Shown here in pieces: positions 9,004-17,640 of a DNA stretch of 64,000 bases. This DNA is from JACKBC01 sp041391125 (lineage in GTDB: Bacteria > Chloroflexota > Anaerolineae > Caldilineales > Caldilineaceae): NCBI GenBank assembly GCA_041391125.1, contig JAWKON010000010.1, positions 1 through 64,000 of the forward strand. The letters are read 5' to 3'. The stretch's first letter is position 1, and each line of letters begins with the position of its first letter. Position numbers and translations under genes: made by a program. The notes under the pieces are model-generated. The model did no database searches, had not been told where the DNA came from, and was given only the letters and a program-made list of their open reading frames with translations.

Positions 9004-9328
9004 TAATCCGCCGCCTCTTCACCAACGCGACAAAAGCATCCATCCTCCAACATATAGATACCCCTTCGCGTCTTTTGCGCCCTTTGCGTTTAAAAATCGT
9101 CGCGTACAGCGCATCTTCACGTATTGATGTCAGACCCCACCATACTTTTCCCACGATTCACACCCCATTTACACCCCGTCTATACGTTTTCTTTAGGTCA
9201 AAGAGCAGTCACAGATTGGTCACTGAATGGTATTTGTAAAGTTGACTGACAGAAGCCCGACAAAAAAGCGGCGCCCCATGCTCCTACGCTAGACTCTTTT
9301 ACGGAAAAGTAAATTAACTATCCCGGTG

Positions 9329-9375
9329 ACTCTGCGTCTGTTCCCTGAGCTTGTCGAAGGGAACAGACGCAGAGT
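9329..9375. repeat. Perfect 17-bp hairpin with 13-nt loop TGAGCTTGTCGAA (family F)
   Basis: Arm ACTCTGCGTCTGTTCCC (9329-9345) and its exact complement (9359-9375) flank the loop TGAGCTTGTCGAA (9346-9358). A second, weaker arm pair lies outside (TTACGGAAAAGTAAATTAAC and GGTTAATTCCGTAA). The arms share nothing with those of the copies at 5743 and 42268, while the loop is identical. Confidence 0.9.
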
Positions 9376-9512
9376 TACCCATCTCGGTTAATTCCGTAAG
9401 ATTCACTATCAGTAGATCGCAACGACAAGTGATGCGGCCGGATTCCCTATTTGAGACCGATGCCTGTATCGCCAACACCGTTGCGGTCTACTCACTATGA
9501 AGGAGCTACAAA

Positions 9513-10934
9513 ATGCAGTCAAAAAAGTTTCACCCCTCGATTCTGCTCACACTGAGCGCTGGGTTCATCCTTGTTTTGAGCACGATAACGACGGCGCGTG
9601 TTTGGGGACAAGAAAAATGGCCCGTTTACCTGCCCATTGTGGCCAATCAGCCCGATTTGACGCCCCCCGATCCCGGTGAACAGGTCACGCCGGAAGTACC
9701 CGGTGGCGAGGTTCCTCCAGGTGCTTCGGCCACGCCGGGCGCGTCGGCTACAACATCACCAGATGCTTCGGCTACACCCGCCACGGTCGAAACGCGGTCG
9801 CCCGGAATCCCAGAGCCGGCTACATCCACGCCTGAGCCGGGCGCTACGCCCACCGATTCCGGCACGACGACCATACCGAGCACGCCTACAGCCACTCCAG
9901 GGTCCACGCCTGGTACTGTCCCCACGCCTACGCCCACCACGCCGGCCAACCAGCCGCCCTATTCGCCGCCCGGTGGGCTGTGGCTGACCGAAGGTGAACT
10001 GAACAAACTGCCCACATCGGGCAGCGCCTGGGATAATGTGAAAGCCGCCGCTGATGGAAACGCGGCCACGCCTGACTTGAGCGACCAGGACTCAAACGCC
10101 AATGTAGAGATTTTGGCCAAGGCGCTGGTCTATGCCCGCACCGGCCAGACCTCCTATCGCAGCCAGGTGGTGGATGCGCTCAAAACCGTCACCGATGGCC
10201 AGACCGAAGCGGGCGGGCGCACGCTGGCCTTGGGCCGCGAACTGGCCGCCTATGTGATTGCCGCCGATTTGATCGACCTGCAGCACGTGGACTCCGGTCT
10301 GGATGGCCGCTTCCGCGCCAAGCTACGCGAGCTGCTCACCAAGCGGCTGGATGGCGACACGCTGCAGGAGACCCACGAACTGCGTCCCAACAACTGGGGT
10401 ACGCACGCCGGCGCCTCACGCGCCGCCATTGCCGTCTATTTGGGCGACCAGGCCGAGCTGCAGCGCACGGCGCAGGTCTTCCACGGCTGGCTGGGCGACA
10501 TCTCAGCCTATAATGGCTTTAGTTACAACAGCGACCTGAGCTGGCAGGCCAACCCCAGCCGCCCGGTGGGCATCAACCCGACCGGCTCTACCAAGGATGG
10601 TCACAGCATCGACGGCGCCCTGCCCGAAGAGATGCGCCGCGGCGGTTCGTTCCGCTGGCCGCCCGCTTCCACCAACTATGCATGGGAAGGGTTGCAGGGC
10701 GCCTTTGTGCAGGCTGAAATCTTGGCCCGCGCTGGCTATCCGGTCTACGAATGGGAGGATCGCGCTCTGCTGCGTGCGGTTGAGTTCCTCTACGGCATCA
10801 ACTGGCCAGCCCAGAGCGATGATGAATGGATGCCCTGGATGGTCAACAAAATCTACGGCACGAACTTCCCCACCGCCACCAAGGCTCATGCGGGCAAAAA
10901 CATGGGCTGGACGGATTGGACGCACGGGAATTAA
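9513..10934 (+). CDS. Secreted alginate-lyase-like protein with Pro/Thr-rich linker
   Basis: A 473-residue protein. Residues 1-33 form a signal peptide (basic start, hydrophobic core, end near VWGQ). Residues about 45-150 are a low-complexity Pro/Thr/Ser/Ala linker typical of exported Chloroflexota proteins. The remaining 320 residues are helical and contain HELRPNNWGTHAGASRAAIA, matching the Asn-Asn...His motif of the (alpha/alpha) toroid alginate lyase superfamily (PL5-like), which cleaves uronic-acid polysaccharides by beta-elimination. The substrate is uncertain. GAAGGAG lies 9 bases before the ATG. Confidence 0.65.
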   Translation: MQSKKFHPSILLTLSAGFILVLSTITTARVWGQEKWPVYLPIVANQPDLTPPDPGEQVTPEVPGGEVPPGASATPGASATTSPDASATPATVETRSPGIPEPATSTPEPGATPTDSGTTTIPSTPTATPGSTPGTVPTPTPTTPANQPPYSPPGGLWLTEGELNKLPTSGSAWDNVKAAADGNAATPDLSDQDSNANVEILAKALVYARTGQTSYRSQVVDALKTVTDGQTEAGGRTLALGRELAAYVIAADLIDLQHVDSGLDGRFRAKLRELLTKRLDGDTLQETHELRPNNWGTHAGASRAAIAVYLGDQAELQRTAQVFHGWLGDISAYNGFSYNSDLSWQANPSRPVGINPTGSTKDGHSIDGALPEEMRRGGSFRWPPASTNYAWEGLQGAFVQAEILARAGYPVYEWEDRALLRAVEFLYGINWPAQSDDEWMPWMVNKIYGTNFPTATKAHAGKNMGWTDWTHGN

Positions 10935-11068
10935 GATGACAAGGTGACCGGATGACCGGAGACAGGGTGACTAGGTGACAAGGTGAAGTGGCAGGTCACC
11001 CTGTCATCTTGTCACTCTGTCATCTTGTCACTCTGTCATCTTGTCACCCTGTCATCTTGTCATCTCCC
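10935..11068. repeat. Tandem/inverted simple repeat
   Basis: Words such as GGTGACAAGGTGA on the left face four head-to-tail copies of CTGTCATCTTGTCAC on the right, forming a snap-back structure between two convergent genes. There are no spacers, so it is not a CRISPR array. It could act as a bidirectional terminator. Confidence 0.8.
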
Positions 11069-11075
11069 CACCCCC

Positions 11076-11981
11076 TTAGCCAATCCTTTCAAATACCCCA
11101 TCCCGAAAGCGCCCCTCGGGACAATAGCCAGGCGGCTGGCGGCCATCTACATCGGTAAAATCATATTCGCGGGCCAAATAACCGGCGCTCAAGGCGTGGC
11201 CGGTGCGCCGCATAATGTTGGGATCGGTGGCCAGTGCGACAACAGCGCGCCCTACATAAAAAGGCGTTTCCGAGTTTTCAAAATCTGGACGGCGCTTCAT
11301 GACATCCCGCCAGTTCGCCTCTTTGACACCAAAGCCCTCCAGCATCACTTCGGAGCGCAGCCAGCCCGGCGTAAGCGAAACCGCGGCCACGTTGTGCGGC
11401 TCTAGCTCTACCGACATCATATAAGCCAACAGCACCTCCGAGCCTTTGGAGAAGCCGTAAAACAGACCGCAATTGTAGTTCAAACAGTTGCCGTCATTGA
11501 TCTCGACAATGAGCCCGCGCCGATTTTGCACCATAAGCCGGGCCGCATAGTGGCTGGTGATGATGTGCGAATTGACCGCCTGCTCCTGCACAGCTAACCC
11601 CTTGGCAATGGAGCCCTCCCAAAAGGGCAGCGTGGTATGTCCTGGCTGCACCCATTGAATGTTCCAATCGCCCGAAATGTTGTTGACCAGAATGTCGAGC
11701 TGGCCATTCTGCTCCTCGGCAATGCGCGCCACCAGCGCCGCCACCTCCTCCGGCTGGGTGTGGTCCACCTGCGCCCAAATGCCTTGGCCGCCGTGCGCCG
11801 TCACCATTTCGGCGGTCTCCTCAATCGTTTCCGGCCGATCCATTTCCGAGCGCTGCTGTCGCGTGCTGCGGCCCGTGCAGTAAACCGTGGCCCCCGCCGC
11901 GCCCAACATGCAGGCGATGCCGCGGCCAGCGCCGCGCGTGGACCCGGCGACAAGAGCGACTTTTCCGTGAAGATTTGACAT
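11076..11981 (-). CDS. SDR-family oxidoreductase
   Basis: A 301-residue short-chain dehydrogenase/reductase using NAD(P)H. The nucleotide-binding motif is AGSTRGAGRGIACML near the N-terminus, the structural motif is LVNNISGDW, and the catalytic Tyr/Lys pair is YGFSK. It is longer than the classical 250 residues because of a C-terminal extension. The ATG at 11981 is chosen over an upstream in-frame start because AAGGAG lies just before it and the Rossmann motif follows. The substrate is unknown. It is divergent from the WYL regulator across a 452-bp gap that holds a 41-bp dyad, so that regulator may control it. Confidence 0.88.
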   Translation of the reverse strand: MSNLHGKVALVAGSTRGAGRGIACMLGAAGATVYCTGRSTRQQRSEMDRPETIEETAEMVTAHGGQGIWAQVDHTQPEEVAALVARIAEEQNGQLDILVNNISGDWNIQWVQPGHTTLPFWEGSIAKGLAVQEQAVNSHIITSHYAARLMVQNRRGLIVEINDGNCLNYNCGLFYGFSKGSEVLLAYMMSVELEPHNVAAVSLTPGWLRSEVMLEGFGVKEANWRDVMKRRPDFENSETPFYVGRAVVALATDPNIMRRTGHALSAGYLAREYDFTDVDGRQPPGYCPEGRFRDGVFERIG

Positions 11982-12433
11982 GATTGGGCTCCTTAAAGTG
12001 TTGCGTATTGCGTGTTGCGTGTACCGGTTGACGTGATGATGGTACATTCGAATATTTGTTGGTTGGCACCATCCTTCAACTATGTTTATCATACAGCACA
12101 AATACGACAATATATGTCATATTTGTGCTGTAGACTTGACCTTGGGGATGTTCCCAATAAGATTGCTGCGACTGCGCCAGTAAGCAGGACACACGGCTAA
12201 CTTCTCGACTGCTGCAAGGATGAGATTTTCTAAAGTCGTGTGTCGTAGTCTTCAATGGCCGCTGCGACTGCAACGCACGGCTGACTTCGCGACTACAAGG
12301 TCGGAACTTTCTGAAGCCGTGCATCGCAGTCTTCGCTATTTGAATCATATGAACTTGGCCCAATTGGAATCACGTCCCAAACAAACTCCCTAAACCAGTA
12401 CACGCAATACGCAACACGCAAAAGGACCCTCCC
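11982..12433. repeat. Divergent intergenic region with family C and D repeats
   Basis: Family D words GCGTATTGCGTGTTGCGTGT (near 12003) and their complement (near 12398) bracket the region. Between them lie the 41-bp dyad at 12092-12132 and two family C hairpins (about 12160-12260 and 12262-12335) built on ACTGCAACGCACGGC ... GCCGTGCATCGCAGT. No coding sequence is seen. Promoters for the SDR gene and the WYL regulator must lie here. Confidence 0.7.
12092..12132. promoter_or_regulatory. 41-bp near-perfect dyad, candidate operator
   Basis: Thirteen perfectly paired bases on each side (TACAGCACAAATA / TATTTGTGCTGTA) surround CGACAATATATGTCA, which itself holds GACA...TGTC. In total 17 of 20 pairs match around a central A. 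It lies 110 bp upstream of the SDR start and 300 bp upstream of the WYL regulator start, is AT-rich, and has no T run, so an operator is more likely than a terminator. Confidence 0.5.
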
Positions 12434-13390
12434 ATGCGCGCCGAACGCCTTCTCTCCATCCTTATGCTGCTCCAGGTCCACCGCCACATGACGGCGGGTG
12501 AGCTGGCCGCGCGCTTTGCCGTCTCCGAGCGCACGATTCAGCGCGATATGGAGGCGTTGAGCTTGGCCGGTGTGCCGGTTTACGCCGAGCGGGGCAATGG
12601 CGGCGGCTGGCGCCTGCTGGAAGAATATCGCACCAATCTGACCGGGCTGAATCTCAGCGAAATCCAGGCGCTCTTTGTGCAGACGCCGGCGCGCCTGCTC
12701 AACGACTTGGGGCTCAACAGCGCGTCGGACAGCGCCTTTGCCAAGCTGCTGGCCAGCCTGCCCGACATGCAGCGGCGCACGGCCCAACACATGCGCGAGC
12801 GCCTACACGTGGATGGTGCGAGCTGGTTTGCCGTCGAGGAAGAAGCGCCCGCTTTTGAAACACTTCAGCAGGCGCTGTGGCAGGATCGCAAGCTGAGCAT
12901 GGCGTATGGGCGCAGCGATGGTGAAGCGGTGGAGCGGCTGGTCGATCCGCTGGGGCTGGTGGTTAAGGGGCGTATTTGGTATTTGATTGCGGGGGTAGAG
13001 GGAGAACTGCGCACCTATCGCGTTTCGCGGGTGGCGCGGGCGGAGATTGCCGAACAGCCCTGTGCGCGCCCGGCCGATTTTGATTTGGCCGCGTATTGGG
13101 CGCAATCCACCGCTGACTTTAAAGCCAATTTGCCCCAATATCCGGTGACCGTGCGCGCCGATCCAGGGGTTGTGCCGAGCTTGCGCCACATGCGTTTTGC
13201 GCGGGTGCAGGGGGTCAGCTCGCCGGCGGCGGATGGCTGGGTGCGGGTGGAGATTCTGTTTGAGCTTGAGCAGGAGGCATTGGCGCAGGTGCTGGGCTTT
13301 GGGGCGCGTATTGTGGTGGTTGAGCCGGTGGGGTTGCAGGAGATGGTGGTGGAGAGCGCACGGGGGGTGATGGGGTTGTATGAGGGGTAG
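12434..13390 (+). CDS. WYL-domain HTH transcriptional regulator (YafY/DeoR-like)
   Basis: A 318-residue protein. An N-terminal winged helix (RAERLLSILMLLQ, then MTAGELAARFAVSERTIQRD, a classic HTH) is followed by a WYL domain with LSMAYGRSDGEAVERLVDPL and LVVKGRIWYLIAGVEG, and a C-terminal WCX-like region. WYL domains sense ligands, often nucleic acids or nucleotides. It is divergent from the SDR gene and probably regulates that gene or itself. AAAAGGA lies upstream of the ATG. Confidence 0.9.
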   Translation: MRAERLLSILMLLQVHRHMTAGELAARFAVSERTIQRDMEALSLAGVPVYAERGNGGGWRLLEEYRTNLTGLNLSEIQALFVQTPARLLNDLGLNSASDSAFAKLLASLPDMQRRTAQHMRERLHVDGASWFAVEEEAPAFETLQQALWQDRKLSMAYGRSDGEAVERLVDPLGLVVKGRIWYLIAGVEGELRTYRVSRVARAEIAEQPCARPADFDLAAYWAQSTADFKANLPQYPVTVRADPGVVPSLRHMRFARVQGVSSPAADGWVRVEILFELEQEALAQVLGFGARIVVVEPVGLQEMVVESARGVMGLYEG

Positions 13391-13397
13391 GTGGCCT

Positions 13398-13609
13398 CTG
13401 CCATTAAGTTAAGCATTTTCGTGTCAAAGTAACCAGTTTGCCGTGGGCAGTTTGCCGTGGGCGCTTCGCAACTGCCTACGGCAAACTGCCGGATGACTGT
13501 TAACTTAATGGCAGTGAGGTAAGAGATCGGGGTTCGACGCAATAAGTTGTAAACACGGATGAGGGGAACACAGATTTGATCTTATCCGTGTTCTCCTATC
13601 CGTGTTTAC
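13398..13609. repeat. Two consecutive intergenic inverted repeats
   Basis: Arms CTGCCATTAAGTTA (13398-13411) and the exact complement (13501-13514) enclose repeated GCAGTTTGCCGTGGGC words. A second element has arms GTAAACACGGAT (13549-13560) and the exact complement (13598-13609). They lie between two convergent genes; the second ends inside the C-terminal codons of the serine hydrolase. Confidence 0.8.
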
Positions 13610-14690
13610 AAAATCTCTTCCGCAATCAAATCATGAATCTCCCACCCCAAGCCGCCAGCGCACCAGCTCTGGTTGCCCAGGATGATCACGTCCAGATTTT
13701 GCGGCGGGTAGTGATACAGACGGCAGCTTACGCCGTCTTCCTCACCGGTGTGGCCCCAGCGCGCACGATCTGGTCCGACGCATCCAGCAAGAAAAAGTTG
13801 CCATAGCCATACATCCACGTAGCCGCGGAATTGCTCATCATCTTGGAGCACTTTGGGGGTCAGCATGGCGCCGCGTCATTGCGGTGGACAGGAGTTGGCC
13901 ATTGCGCAGCGCCGCGCAAAACGGTGCAAATCATCCACGGTGGAGGTGGCCCGCCATCGGCCGCGGCGGCGGGCGTGAAGTCGGGCCGTCTGTTGCGCTT
14001 CCAGCCCGTGATGCGCTCATTGGCGTCGGTGACGGGGATGTAGCCTTCGGCCACGTCCTCATGCACATCATCCAGCGCCAGGAAGTCAGGCGCGCGCCAT
14101 GCCCGCCTGGGCAAAAATATGCTGGCGCACGTAATCAAAATAGCTCAGCCCGCTGCTGCGCTGCCGATCAGCAGGCCCAGCAGCATATAGCCGGCGCCGT
14201 TGTATTGGTGTTTGGCGCCCACGGCGGCTGTCGGCGGTTTGTGCGCAAACAGCGGCAGATAGTCGGCGTTATCGCGCAGCAGATAAATGGGGTGTTCGCG
14301 ACAGAGCGCCGCCCAGGCTGCCTCCCAATCATCCGTCGACTCATCAAACCAGTCCGCCATGCCGGACGTCATGGTCAGCAGGTGATAAACGGTGATTTCG
14401 GGGGAGATGGCGGTGTTATCCAGCCCCAAGTGCTCGACAGCGCGCGTGTCCAGCGTCCAGTTGTCCGCTTCGATCAGTTGCAAGACGGCCACCGCCGTGA
14501 ACATCTTGGAGATGGAGGCGATGCGGAAGCGGGTGTCGATGCGGTTGGGGATTTGCCAGGCGCGGTTGGCGTAGCCGTAGGCCGCGCGGAGTAGATCTTC
14601 TTTGTCGTGGCGGATGATGATGGCGCCGGAGAATTGCTCAGCCTTGCTCTTTTTTGAGCACAGCTCAGCCACTTGTTCAGCTAAATTCAT
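13606..14690 (-). pseudogene. Beta-lactamase-family serine hydrolase, multiply frameshifted
   Basis: Reading from the ATG at 14690 gives RFRIASISKMFTAVAVLQLIEA (shown in part), with the SxxK nucleophile motif SISK, then VYHLLTMTSGM and YNGAGYMLLGLLI (the YxN region). After about 14150 the frame shifts to SYFDYVRQHIFAQAGM, shifts again near 14100 to PDFLALDDVHEDVAEGY, and once more near 13880 to RWGHTGEEDGVSCRLYHY, which carries the HTG triad. All three class C-like motifs are therefore present across frames, and the total fits a family-sized protein of about 360 residues. Sequence error is as likely as decay. It starts 8 bp after the M50 protease stop. Confidence 0.7.
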
Positions 14691-14698
14691 TTGTTTCC

Positions 14699-15422
14699 CT
14701 ATGCCAGCGCGCTCGTGATCAGCCTGGTCACATCCATAATTGTGGCATAAATCATCAGGCCGAACAGCAGCGCCCAGCCGGTCAGCGCCAATGGCGTCTG
14801 TAATCGGCGCAGCGGGGTATAGATCTGCTGCAAAGAGCGCCATCACAATGCGGCCCCCGTCCAGCGGCAAAATGGGCAGCAGGTTGAACACGGCCAGATT
14901 AACGTTGAGCAGAAACGAGAGTTCCAGCAACCGCCAAAGGCTGGCGTCCACATAGTCCCCACCGGTCGCCACAATGCCCACAATGCCCCTAAGTTCATTC
15001 ATCTGACCAAACAGCCCTGGCGGTATATACAGAATTTGCATGGCCAGCGCCCCTGTTTGTTTTAGCGGCTGAAGCAGCGCCAGATCAAGTGAAAGTCCGC
15101 CAATAGAGGTGAAAAGAATGGCAAGGCTCACGAGAGCCGTGGCGAAATTGACCAGCGGCCCACCCAAAGCAAAGAGTACTTGATGATGCACGGACAATTG
15201 CTGAAAGTCCGCTTCGTCAATGGCCGGCAACACATAGCCACCCAGAGGCAACGCGGAGACGCAATATTCCGTCTCGCCAATCTGGATGCTCCAGAGTCTG
15301 CGGCCAAAACCGACTGAAAAACGCGCAATGGGGATGCCGCACCATTTGGCGGCCACAAGATGGCCAAGTTCGTGCAGGAAGATGAGGGTGCTAATGAGGA
15401 GGAGTGTTAGGAGGTAGTTCAT
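14699..15422 (-). CDS. M50 site-2-type membrane metalloprotease (one frameshift)
   Basis: The zinc motif HELGH (residues 17-21) sits in the first membrane helix, and NLLPILPLDGGRI carries the third zinc ligand. Several other hydrophobic segments are present. This places it in the M50/RseP-like family that cuts substrates within the membrane. The frame set by these motifs runs on into the next gene, but in the +1 frame from about 14830 the sequence reads QQIYTPLRRLQTPLALTGWA and then a last membrane helix before a TAG at 14699. So the protein probably ends there, with a single frameshift near 14830. At about 240 residues it is a short M50 member without a PDZ domain. Confidence 0.75.
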
Positions 15423-15695
15423 ATGGGTTATTTTGAATTTAAAACAGGAAGCCCCTCTTTAACAGTCACAGCACAACCATAGGCTCTTAATCTGATAGCG
15501 TTCAGTTCATTCCAAAACTATGATGACTGAGGCGTCGCGACAAGAACGGCCGGATGCAAACTTAGATATTCACGTATTTGCATTTGCTGGATTCTTTTCG
15601 ATCTGTCGCAGATGTGCTAATTGTCTTTGAAAACGAGCGATATCATTGTCGTAATAAAGGAATCAAAACAATGAAGAGCATCCAATGACCGGTTA
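15423..15695. other. Gap between M50 protease and macro-SEFIR gene, no feature recognised
   Basis: It is AT-richer than most of the window. A 30-codon minus-strand stretch (starting FLYYDNDIARFQRQL) reads like coding sequence but has a stop directly upstream and no start codon. It may be a remnant. No attC-like site was found on this side of the macro-SEFIR gene. Confidence 0.4.
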
Positions 15696-16676
15696 CTAGA
15701 CAGCAAACTCTTTCTCTTCGGCACGTTCGTCAAGAGGTAAGTCTAAAAGTTCACGTAAAAGTTCACCCTGAAAAGAGTTTTCTTTATCTGACGGTTTAGC
15801 ATGAAACGCGTATTTTGTTTTTAAGTATAAAGGTATACCATCTTGAATGTTTTCGGTTCTCACGATAACTTGGTATTTTGTGCTGTCGGGAGGCAGATTT
15901 GCAACATCTCCCTGAATAATCATTGTTTCCCATCCCACACCACCCAATCTTCCATCTGCTTTTAGTTTGTATGTTTCATCGCACACAACAATAACCTTTT
16001 GGGCCAGAGAGAGTTCGTTGCACATCCATTGAGGCAAATCCATTCCCCTACGGAGGTGAAATCTATCTAACCTTGCCTGAACACCGTTATCAATTAGGAA
16101 TAACGCAAGATTTTTTACCCATTCAACCGCTTCATCTGTGGTTGATGTATGACTGATAAATACTCGAATTGAACTTTTAGATTTTCCGACTAAAATACGG
16201 CGATTACTCCTTAAGCGGTTAAAAACATCTTGATGTAACACATAAATGACTAAAGTTGCGTATTCATTAGCCGAATTCACAAACCCCTTTGTTAAAGCGG
16301 CTATAACAGACTCACTTTGAAGCCCACCAGAACCCGCCCCTAATAAAGGGGCTGCAATAATGCGAACAGACGATTCTTTCTTTGTGAAATTTCCAAGAGC
16401 AATACCAATATCCTCAATAGCACTCGCTGAAGATGTCATTGCTTTAACTGAGGCGGCAAAAGCAACAAATTGGGCTATATTTTCTCCCCCTTCAAATGGC
16501 AATATTTCAACTTGACCAAGTTCCATTCCTGCCATAGGATGAGGGAGTGAATAACGACTTAGAGAGCGAGCAACAAATCCAGTTATAGTGCCGCTTGTTG
16601 AACAAGGCAAAACTATTAAGTCTGATGCTCCGTCAAACAGATTGCCAAGTCGGATTTTTACTGATGGAGTCATCAC
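15696..16676 (-). CDS. Macro-domain plus SEFIR/TIR fusion protein, candidate defence effector
   Basis: A 326-residue two-domain protein. Residues 1-150 resemble a macro (ADP-ribose-binding) domain: VKIRLGNLFDGASDLIVLPC, then AAPLLGAGSGGLQSESVIAA. Residues about 168-290 are a SEFIR/TIR_2 domain: SIRVFISHTSTTDEAVEWV, LDRFHLRRGMDLPQWM, AQKVIVVCDETYKLKADGR and GGVGWETMII, whose Glu fits the position of the NADase glutamate. TIR domains make or break NAD-derived signals, and macro domains bind ADP-ribose-like signals. Thoeris type II uses a TIR protein and a macro effector as separate genes. The gene is visibly AT-rich against its neighbours, stands alone, and starts 26 bp from an attC-like core site. 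GGGAG precedes the ATG. Role in defence is inferred. Confidence 0.7.
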   Translation of the reverse strand: MMTPSVKIRLGNLFDGASDLIVLPCSTSGTITGFVARSLSRYSLPHPMAGMELGQVEILPFEGGENIAQFVAFAASVKAMTSSASAIEDIGIALGNFTKKESSVRIIAAPLLGAGSGGLQSESVIAALTKGFVNSANEYATLVIYVLHQDVFNRLRSNRRILVGKSKSSIRVFISHTSTTDEAVEWVKNLALFLIDNGVQARLDRFHLRRGMDLPQWMCNELSLAQKVIVVCDETYKLKADGRLGGVGWETMIIQGDVANLPPDSTKYQVIVRTENIQDGIPLYLKTKYAFHAKPSDKENSFQGELLRELLDLPLDERAEEKEFAV

Positions 16677-16702
16677 ATCTCCCTATTTGAAACGGAATAA
16701 AC

Positions 16703-16797
16703 GCCTAACGATTAAAGGGAAAAGCGGCGACTAAACGAAATGATGAGCAAGAGAGCGACAGGAGTCGAACCGCTGTTTATCCCTTTTGTCGTTGGCC
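16703..16797 (-). other. attC-like recombination site (possible integron cassette junction)
   Basis: A 95-bp imperfect inverted repeat. On the + strand GCCTAACGATTAAAGGGAAA then GCGG faces CCGCTGTTTATCCCTTTTGT then CGTTGGCC. On the minus strand it ends in GTTAGGC, an exact fit to the GTTRRRY core of integron attC sites, and begins with GGCCAAC, one mismatch from RYYYAAC. The length is in the attC range. The macro-SEFIR start codon follows this core by 26 bp on the same strand, as expected for a cassette gene. No second attC and no integrase were found. Confidence 0.45.
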
Positions 16798-16838
16798 TTT
16801 GTGGTAAGAACAAATCATCTTTATGCTTACAATGGATG

Positions 16839-17136
16839 TTATTTGCCAGTATACTGAATTCTAACAGCGTTGTCAATCAGATTTAGCGAATCGGGAGTGT
16901 TTCGCTTTGGGGGCGAGATGGACGCCTCACTGAAAGAGGCGGGAATGGCATCGGCTTGCGCGAACACGGCTGTCGCCTCTTCCAGAAAGGCTGTGGCCCC
17001 CATACGAAAACGCATCCTTGCGAATCCCATGTGCGTCATCCTCCAATCCTTTCACCGCCCGCTCCGTCACCAACATACGCCCGCGCAGTATATTCCTCAA
17101 ATCATACCCCAACAGATCCAGCGTGGATATGCGCAA
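16839..17136 (-). pseudogene. Possible decayed small gene
   Basis: Two overlapping minus-strand frames join into one plausible product: MRISTLDLLGYDLRNILRGR and LVTERAVKGLEDDAHG in the first, then FARMRFRMGATAFLEEATAV and FAQADAIPASFSEAS in the second. No family was recognised. Codon use in the joined reading looks coding-like, but the evidence is weak. Confidence 0.25.
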
Positions 17137-17244
17137 GCTCTCGGTGCTACACTGACCACGAGGGAGATTGGTGTTTCGGGCCGCGCCGTGTAAGGTGACA
17201 TATCTTTCATAACCAACTGTCTATTCAAGAGCTAATTTCCCGCT

Positions 17245-17400
17245 AGAACCACAATTAAACTGTACTGGTCAGCGACATAATGCAACGAATTGGCTCACGC
17301 AGAGGCGCAAAGACGCAAAGTTGAAGAGAGAATCTTGGCGGGCTTGGCGGCTTTGCGTGATTTCATCATCTCGTTGACCAATGCAGAACCACAATTAAAC
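17245..17400. repeat. 16-bp direct repeats flanking a family A element
   Basis: AGAACCACAATTAAAC occurs at 17245-17260 and again at 17385-17400, exactly 140 bp apart. Between them lie GGTCAGCGACATAATGC near the left and GTTGACCAATGC near the right, and the family A words GCGCAAAGACGCAAAG and GGCTTTGCGTGA. The arrangement resembles an insertion flanked by a target duplication. The rest of 17200-17640 contains a poly-C-rich stretch and a small GCGGCT hairpin but no gene. Confidence 0.6.
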
Positions 17401-17640
17401 CGACACTTGCCTGAATAGCAATATCCATACTAAAATACCAAACCACTGACCCAACGATAAATCCCCCCCCACCACCCAAGGCCCACCCCACCATGCCAAA
17501 CCTACCCAAACTCACCGAGCGCCATCCAATCGTGATTTGACCGCGGCTCCTTTAGCCGCAGTCGCCATACTACAAGAACGGCTACATGCAGCACCCAACC
17601 GTGCAGGAGCGGCGTTGAAGGGCCAATGTTATGGCAGCGA

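Noticed and set aside
10985..11068. CRISPR-like array of CTGTCATCTTGTCAC units
   Set aside because: The four units are head-to-tail without unique spacers, and no cas gene is near.
14145..15422. A single 425-residue protein fusing an M50 protease to a beta-lactamase-like domain
   Set aside because: The continuous frame depends on a frameshift near 14830. The alternative frame gives the normal last membrane helix and a stop at 14699, and the hydrolase has its own ATG and ribosome site at 14690.
15580..15690. Coding-like minus-strand stretch FLYYDNDIARFQRQL
   Set aside because: A stop lies directly upstream, there is no start codon, and only 30 codons are open.
16741..16800. tRNA 3' end suggested by GGTTCGACTCC on the minus strand
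   Set aside because: The T stem does not pair properly and no anticodon arm or acceptor stem can be found. The sequence is better explained by the attC-like inverted repeat.
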